The translations under genes were made by a program, and so were the position numbers. A stretch of DNA of 34,017 nucleotides from Rhizoclosmatium globosum (Eukaryota > Chytridiomycota > Chytridiomycetes > Chytridiales > Chytriomycetaceae): the NCBI GenBank assembly GCA_002104985.1, contig MCGO01000319.1:1-34017 (forward strand). The letters run 5' to 3'. Positions 27,619 to 34,017 of the stretch are shown here, one piece after another (position 1 is the stretch's first letter; each line of letters opens with the position of its first letter). Under the pieces are notes generated by a model. That model searched no databases, had not been told where the DNA came from, and saw nothing but the letters and a program-made list of their open reading frames with translations.

Positions 27619-27930
27619 ACTAGAATTAGCTTTTTTTCTTGGGGCTTTATTAATGGACGAGGGGCAGCTATTCCCAAAAGCTTGTGAAATTGCGATGAAG
27701 TTGTATCGATTTCCGGCAGTAACGACAGTTTAGCTTGTCATTACGGGGTGGAAAGCAAAGGAAATCAAATAATTAGCAGATTTTCGGTGTGGCGCTATGC
27801 GAGACCCACTTTGAAACCATCAACCAAAGTGAAGTGATGGATCAAACACTGCTCTCGAAGGCAATGGCCAAGAAGGCAGGCCACCTACCGCATTCCCCCT
27901 CACTCTTCTAAACTCAAACCACGCATTCAG
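27619..27930. other. Intergenic region with unresolved 5' end of the kinesin gene
   Basis: 312 bp. The start may be in it: an ATG at 27838 is in the kinesin frame but meets TAA at 27907-27909. A branch-like TTCTAAACTC and an acceptor CATTCAG|G at 27930 suggest an intron ending here, yet I found no convincing donor and first exon. Confidence 0.4.
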
Positions 27931-29822
27931 GCCCAGTTTGTCGCAACGATCGCCGCACACCAAACGCGCTGTCATCAAAACCATCACTTCCAGCCACGCC
28001 GCCCGCCTCAGACGCATCTCTTTCAGTCAACTTCCGCACTCGCCCACTCTCAACCGCCGAAACAAAAGCCGGCGTGTTCCGTGTTTTGTTCTGCGACAAC
28101 GGCCAAACGACGTTGTACTACCCGTCATTCAGGATCCTCACAGACACGGCCGTCGATGTTCAGGAATTCGCATTCGATGGAAACTTTGGTCCGGAGGCGG
28201 AGAACGAGGATGTGTATCGGGAAGCTGTGCTGCCGAAACTCAGACGGGCTATGGATGAGAATGGGATTCTGACTGTTATGGCTTATGGACAGACTGGTAC
28301 GTATTTCAAGCGTGTGGTTGGGACTTTGTTTGCGGATGACATGTTGGAAGTGATGTTGTGGAAGTTGTATTCTTAATGTGATACTGATGCTTACGTCAGG
28401 CTCTGGAAAGACCTACACCATGTTCAGTATCGCTGAGCAACTAGTCAATGACCTGCCTCTAGATGAGGAAGATGACTCTCTCCAAGCCATTATTACAATC
28501 ATTGAAATTCAGGGCGATAACTTGCGTGATCTCTCTGTTCCACCCACTCAAAAAATCGTCCCCGCTTGCAAAGTATTATTGGATGCGCAGGGTCTACCTG
28601 TTTTTATGGGTGTCCAGGAATTGGTGGCTACCTCTAAGCAGGAAGTTTGGATTGCTTCCACAAAGGTTTTGAAATGAGAAGCACGAAAAGCACTCTCAAG
28701 AATCATCAGAGTTCTCGGTCGCATTTTGTTTGCACGATTCGGATTGTTGGTACTGCTCGTGATTCCAACGAGAAAGTTGATTTTCAAATCAAGTTGGTGG
28801 ACTTGGCGGGTAGTGAAGCTGGTTCTGATAAAAAAGAACATGATGCCGGAACTATCAAGGTTTGGCTGGATTGTAGTGTCGTATCTCCCGTTCTTACATT
28901 TTCCACAGGAATCAATCGCCATCAACAAATCCCTAATGTCCCTCAAAGAATGCATCCGCAAAACATCAAGTGCAATGGATCGGCAACTGATACGACACAT
29001 ATTCCTTTCCGTAGTTCCAAGCTTACCATGGTTTTGAAAGATGCACTGGATCCAAGCACAGCCCGCTCAACCCAAACCACCATCTTTGCACTCGCCGCAC
29101 CCACAATCGCCGACATTGCACACACATTCAATACATACAGATACGCGCTCGCCCTTAAATCCCTCGCTGCGGATTCTACAAAGGACGCATCCATCCTTGA
29201 CCACAAATCTGCAGCAGCACCTGCTGCCGAAGCCCCCAACTCCCCGACAAAAACGACTCCCATGGCATGGAGCAGACTCAAACTCGAACGATGGATCGAA
29301 AAGCAATTCGAGAACCAAGTCACACTTGTCGACTTGTTGGGTCCAAAAGGCGATCCAAAGCATTATGGGAGGCCTGCGACGGAGTTTGTGCTTCCACCTT
29401 GGAAGTTTTTGTATAGCATGCCAAAGGAGGAGTGGATTGGGAACGCGGACAAGTATGCAAAGTTCAAGGAGGCGGGGTTGGTTGAAGAGGTGCGGGAGAG
29501 GTACAAGAAGCTGTTTTTAGTGGAGCGGGTTGTTGCGGATGGTGGTGTGGCGGGTAGTGTTGGTGGTAAAGGAACCGTGTTGATGGTTGTGGAGGATGTG
29601 CCAGGAAATAGTGAGAATATTACTGGCGGCGGGTTAGTTGGTGTAGGAAAGGCTGGATCTACAAAGACTACTGGCGAAAAGAAACCAACTCGAGCTGAGA
29701 TTGCTATGGCAAAGGCTAAAGCAAAGGGGCTGCTTTACGAGTTGCTAAGGAAAACGAGAGCAAGGCATCATCATTCCGTTTTTGATTCTTGTAGTTGTTA
29801 TTTATTGAATTTATTGAAATAA
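27931..29822 (+). CDS. Kinesin motor protein, with two frame breaks
   Basis: The motor fold is clear. It starts with VNFRTRPLS, then the P-loop GQTGSGKTYTM (split by an intron, 28297-28399), switch I NHQSSRSH, switch II VDLAGSE, then an intron (28860-28908), INKSLMSLKECIRK, THIPFRSSKLT and the final FNTYRYALALK helix. The INKSL...ALKECIR and PFR.SKLT blocks most resemble kinesin-13, but the neck is not assignable. Two frame changes without introns occur near 28650 (one G appears missing) and 28980. After the motor come about 190 residues with no recognised domain and a Gly/Val/Lys-rich tail. The 5' end is unresolved. The stop lies within the 3' end of convergent MOG1, overlapping it by 12 bp. 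Confidence 0.75.
29801..29815 (-). terminator. Candidate poly(A) signals of MOG1
   Basis: Two AATAAA hexamers on the minus strand, at 29810-29815 (containing the stop codon) and 29801-29806. Cleavage would then fall inside the kinesin coding region on the other strand. Confidence 0.35.
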
Positions 29823-30472
29823 ACCCCAATCATTGACTCTGATTGTATTCACAAGCTTGCAAAAGTCCAAAAGGGCAGATTCATTGTTCACTTCTGTGGT
29901 ACAGTTTAATAAGTGGATAAGCATCAAGACAGAGACTCACCTGATGTTTCAGCATCGACAGGACGATTAACAGATATTAACAAGTCTGTTTGAACTGTTG
30001 GAATACGCACGACGGCAAGAAAGATGTGAACTCTGTCCTTCTCAGTCTTGTTGAATTTCGCCGAGAACTGAAGACCGTGAATTATAGCAATTGAGGAATC
30101 TGAACTGTTATGGAATATTAAGAGTGTCACTGCTGTTGAATGCGATTGACTCACGGCAAGTTCATTGATGGCAAGAGTTGGAGTTGAGTTCGAGCAACGA
30201 TAGCATCAGCAGGCAGAGCAGCATCGTTGTCTGACGCCAGCTCAATAAAGTGGAATCTAATTCGAAAGTCAATACAGAGATTGCATAGAGGAACACACTT
30301 ACAAAGCCCAGTCCTGCTGATCACGCTCCATTTCGAGCAACTCCACAATCAGGGACGAGTTGTCTGTTGTTGAGACAAAGACTTCTTGATTGTCAGGCAC
30401 TTCGCGAAAGACGGAAGCATCTGTGTGCGATGGTGGAACTGCGAGAGTGATGGCACCGCCAAAGAGAGACAT
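29811..30472 (-). CDS. MOG1: Ran-binding nuclear import factor Mog1 (RANGRF)
   Basis: Four exons join in frame: complement(29811-29893, 29941-30104, 30155-30256, 30303-30472), giving 172 residues, with introns of 46-50 nt, all GT-AG. The N-terminus MSLFGGAITLAVPP and the block REVPDNQEVFV followed by SLIVELLE are hallmark Mog1 sequence. The C-terminal part has VRIPTVQTDLLISVNRP, also typical. Mog1 binds Ran and promotes nucleotide release, and is needed for efficient nuclear import. Length is near the usual 180-220. It is the one gene after 25 kb with no frame break. It is divergent from TAF1 and tail-to-tail with the kinesin. Confidence 0.92.
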
Positions 30473-30533
30473 TTGTTTGGTTTGTTCGTTTGTTTGAAAA
30501 GAAGTTCGGTTTTCAAAAGAACAACTTACTCAA
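30473..30533. promoter_or_regulatory. Bidirectional promoter of MOG1 and TAF1
   Basis: 61 bp between divergent start codons. It contains an inverted repeat, TTTGAAAA (30493-30500), 9 bp, TTTTCAAA (30510-30517). A role as a binding site or in transcription start is inference. Confidence 0.45.
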
Positions 30534-33500
30534 ATGGACTCGGACAACTACGACAGCGACAGCGACAGCGACTTGGACGCGATGCCGGACGACACTCGGA
30601 GTTTGGCTCAAGTGACAGCAACAACAACAGCAAGAGCAACAGGGGCAGCACCGAGTGGCTTTGCACTTGCACTGCCGACAGCCTCGGACCGGGCTCTCGC
30701 TGCTCCCCGCCTCGGCCCAACTCGCTCTTCCTTCAAACTCTCTCCAATCCGCTCCTATTTCTCTCGCTCAGCCTGCGAGTGTCTGGAATCCGATGCAGGC
30801 ACCTATTGTCATTAAACCAAAGGAGGCGGAAGAGGATCAGGCGGACGATGCTGTGACTGGCACTGCTGACTCTATGGACTATGATTACGATGATTATGAG
30901 CCTATTGACCCAAAGAACGTGAAATTCTCGGATTTGTTTGCTCCAAAACTCAGGATTGTGAAGCCGCTGTAAACAAGAAACTCTTCAAGAAACGTGAGTT
31001 GCTTATTTAATATCTAGCTGGAGGAATGAAGGCTGGAAGAAAGGCTCTTTGCGGATGATTGCCTGTGGATTACTGGACTTAGTTGCTTCCCCATTCGCCA
31101 ACTTGATTCATCTGCCCGACGCATTCTGAATGTGATAAATATTTAGCGCCTCAACGAAATAATACATGGGTCTTATCACGGAACGATATTGATGTATTCT
31201 TTGGACGAATTCAACAACAGAAGGACACAGAGTCTTGGGGAATCTACCGAGGACGTCAATGGAAGGATGATATTGAAGAAGTAAGTGTGAAACACTGGTT
31301 TTGGAATCAAATTCAGGTTTGACACCGATATTGTAGCGTGAAATCTTTGCGACCAAGACTGTACCTTCGTCCCTCGATCCTGTTGTGTTGGATAACTGGG
31401 AGGATAAAATTGTATGGGACGATGAAGATATTGCTGCAGAAAAACTTGAGAATGAGTTAAGTCGTGAAAATACTGTTGACTTCTTCCTGACAAAGCACAA
31501 ACAGTCCACGAGAAGAACATGCCAGGCTGCTGATTCGGAATACTGCGTTAGATCGCGAGGATTGGACAGATGCCATCATTTGGGACGACGACGAAAACTA
31601 TGTTCCCCCGCCACTTGTGATCAATGATCCTACAATCGTGAACGACTTGAAAGATTGGGGTTATGGGGCAAATCCATCCACTGTGACAAAATCTATCATC
31701 AACACGTTATTCCCGGTCGACAAATTCAACCTCTCAAATGATCAGTTCTACGTGAATGCCCGTAAACACGAAGAAGTTCGACAAACATCGGGTAATGCAA
31801 TTTTGAAACATGCAAGAGCTGCGATTGAAATGATGTGGCCACATGTAAGTCTTACGAGCTGTTTAGTTGGCAGTGGAATAATTCGTTTAACAACAGTACA
31901 AAACCCAACTCAACACACAAGAACTGCGTAACTTCCACCGTCCACCATCAAATTTACAGCTGGCGAACAAATTACATTTTCCCGCGTTAAGGGAGCTAAA
32001 AAGAAGAAGGACGTTGATCCGATCCAGGATTACATGAATTTATCGTTGAAGGATTCAACAAATTACGTTCTTCTGGAGTATACCGAAGAGTATCCTCCTA
32101 TTTTAAGCAACTTTGGAATGGGAACGTTGCTTCAAAACTTTTATCGAAAGTTGGATGAAAAGGATTTGACTATGCCGAAGGTTTGGTTCTTCACTCTTCT
32201 ATCTTTTGTATGCTAATTTTTGTATTCTAGCTTGAAATTGGACAGCATTCTCCACTCGAAAATATCGACGCGTCTCCATTCAATAACTTTGGAGATGTTG
32301 CTCCTGGAGACGTTATCCAAGGCATCACAAACAACTTGATTCGAGCTCCTGTTTTTCGCCACGAGATTCCCCCGACTGATTTCTTGTTGATAAGGTAATA
32401 TCACCCCAGTGTAATCATTGAAGCTTACCAACCACCTGGCAGATATACCCACAATGGAAAGACAAAATACTACCTTCGAGATTGCCCATATCTATTTGCT
32501 GTGGGTCAAACGTATCCGCAACAGGAAGTTCCTCGTCCTCAATCGCGAAAAGTGTTGAACCTCTGCAAGTTCCGGCTTCACTCTATCGCGTTCCGACTTA
32601 TGCTACAAAATCCAAATCAACGACTCTGGTATCCAAAACTCCAAAAGTACTATGTTGGGCAAGTCGAATCTGTTGTAAGGCAGAGACTTCGGGTACGGTC
32701 CAAGAATAACAATTGTCGAATATTAACCAAGTTCTATAGGAAGTATGCCAAAACTGGAAGAAGGGTGAAAACACGGGATGGTACAAGATCAAACAATCAA
32801 AGATGATGCCAACCGAAGAAGAGCTTCAGAAAATTATCACGCCAGAATGGTGCTGTTTGCTTGAGACCGCCTTTGCTGGTGAACAACGATTGAAAGATAT
32901 TGGATATGCCAACTTAGATTTGAGTGAAGCTCCTGGAGGTGAAGAAGATGAGAAGGAAGATAAGGAGGAGAACCTTGAAGAAAACTCGACGGATTTGGAG
33001 ATTCAAATGGCGCCTTGGATTTGGACAAAGAACTTTGTGATGACTATTTCGGTTAGTGTTTTTTTTTGTGTGTTAGTTGAAGGTTTTGACTGTTGTTTAT
33101 AGGGCAAGGGAATGGTTCAGTTGTATGGCGGCGGTGATCCAACAGGATGTGGAGAAGGCTTCAGTTTCATTCGTCAAAGCATGAAAGAGATGTTTTATCG
33201 TGAAGGAGAAGCCCCTCCGCCGTCAGGTATGAGTTATTCAGCCAACTCATAACAACTAACGTTTGACCAGCTCTCAAGACTCCCAAGAAACCTTGTTCGT
33301 TTCAGCTACTCGGAGCAGCAAGTTGTGTACAAAGAGGAAATTCGAAGAATTTGGAAATGCCCAATTTAAAACGATTGAGTTCCAAAAAAGGCACCAGAGT
33401 TGCAAACTGACGAAGAGCTTGGCGATGAGGACGACATGGAAGAAGACAAGGTAAAACATTTCCTTTGTTTCTCATTTGTATCTCAAAAATTTAAAAGGCG

Positions 33501-34017
33501 GATGGGAGCGGTAACAAGCAAGCTGTCGCCGTAAAGCCAAAAGACGATGATACCATGTCTATTGCAGCCAGTGCAGTATCGAACGCTGTGAAAAGCAATC
33601 GTCGACTCGTTATTAAACGTTATGTGAAGCTCAGTGATGGAAAACTTGGTGGAAAGTTGAAACTATAAGCGACCAACGCGTTATAAACGCGTATTTGAGA
33701 CATCAAGTTCAGATTCGTGAACAGGCTTTGGCAGCAAGTGCGCCTCCGCCAGAAGACGATGGAAAGAAGTCTCGAAAGAAGAAGTACGTCGTGACAGAAT
33801 TTAGTCATGATTCTTACTGACAGCTTCCAGGCTTCCAGATACTATCATCACTGAAAATACCCCTGCATTCCCCGTGAGGCATGACTCTTCATCGTCACAA
33901 CCTGGATTGAAACTGAAGTTTAACCTGTCGTCAATGGGTAAGCGTTCAAAGTTTCTAATGCATAGTCGGCTAAAATGGTTTTCACTTCTCAGAACAAAAG
34001 CCAAAGCCACCACCTAC
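30534..34017 (+). CDS. TAF1: TFIID subunit TAF1, partial at the window end, with frame breaks
   Basis: Starts at ATG 30534 with an acidic Asp/Ser N-terminus. Recognisable TAF1 blocks follow in order: VKFSDLFAPK, DNWEDKIVWDDE, then a second IIWDDDENY, RNFHRPP, YTEEYPPILSNFGMG, LEIGQHSPLENIDASPF, NLIRAPVFRHEIPPTDFLLIR, HNGKTKYYLRD, AGEQRLKDIGY, GGGDPTGCGEGFSFIR and RFSYSEQQVVYKEE. This is the large DUF3591 core. Several short introns join cleanly, for example one ending with CTTGAAATTGG at 32231 and one after GTGATGACTATTTCG at about 33052. At least six frame changes are not explained by introns: near 30715, 30945, 31510, 31955, 33390 and 33650. Several lie at homopolymers. TAF1 is the TFIID scaffold; bromodomains, if present, lie beyond the window. 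Confidence 0.85.

Noticed and set aside
30386..30856. 156-residue ORF around the TAF1 start
   Set aside because: It crosses the MOG1 first exon and the shared promoter in another frame. TAF1 motifs lie in the other frames.

Overview
The window looks like nuclear DNA from a zoosporic, chytrid-like fungus. Genes are compact, with 46-110 nt GT-AG introns. Several are textbook eukaryotic genes: RanGAP/Rna1, Mog1, TAF1, a NOL8/Nop8 homologue, a kinesin motor and a MYND protein. Two features point away from Dikarya and towards early-diverging fungi: F-box-like/LRR proteins with plant-style repeats, and a PPP1R21 (KLRAQ) homologue. The lineage call is inference from gene content.

Layout. 123-743 (+) encodes a small multi-pass membrane protein. 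841-11001 (-) is a complete LTR retrotransposon of the Ty3/gypsy type, with ~1 kb LTRs about 1% diverged and a 4-bp target duplication. It sits in what was a ~164 bp spacer between two convergent genes. 11073-16244 holds four minus-strand genes: RanGAP (7 exons), F-box-like/LRR, MYND and bHLH. 17184-19127 (+) is a broken gene with three tandem cysteine-rich domains. 19178-21033 (-) encodes a GT8 and a GT34 glycosyltransferase, probably one fusion or an overlapping pair. 21090-22604 (-) encodes a disordered protein with nine TQT motifs. 22718-24089 (-) is the PPP1R21 homologue, divergent from NOL8 (24148-26326, +). Then come a broken F-box-like/LRR paralogue (26442-27618, +), a kinesin (about 27931-29822, +), MOG1 (29811-30472, -) and TAF1 (30534 to beyond the window end, +).

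The main find is the retrotransposon. Its pol carries an exonuclease-endonuclease-phosphatase (AP-endonuclease-like) domain between RNase H and integrase. That domain is typical of non-LTR elements, not of LTR elements. All its visible catalytic motifs are kept, but it is split across two ORFs that meet at an ATGA stop-start in the -1 frame. The same element has no recognisable capsid, only a zinc knuckle, and has about 280 unexplained residues between the integrase core and its C-terminal domain.

The other notable candidate is the nine-TQT protein, whose pattern fits a multivalent dynein light chain LC8 partner.

Caveat: from about 25 kb onwards, conserved genes (NOL8, kinesin, TAF1) carry many single-nucleotide frame breaks without introns, mostly of the missing-base type. 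This looks like unpolished sequence, and it weakens any biological reading of the single breaks elsewhere.
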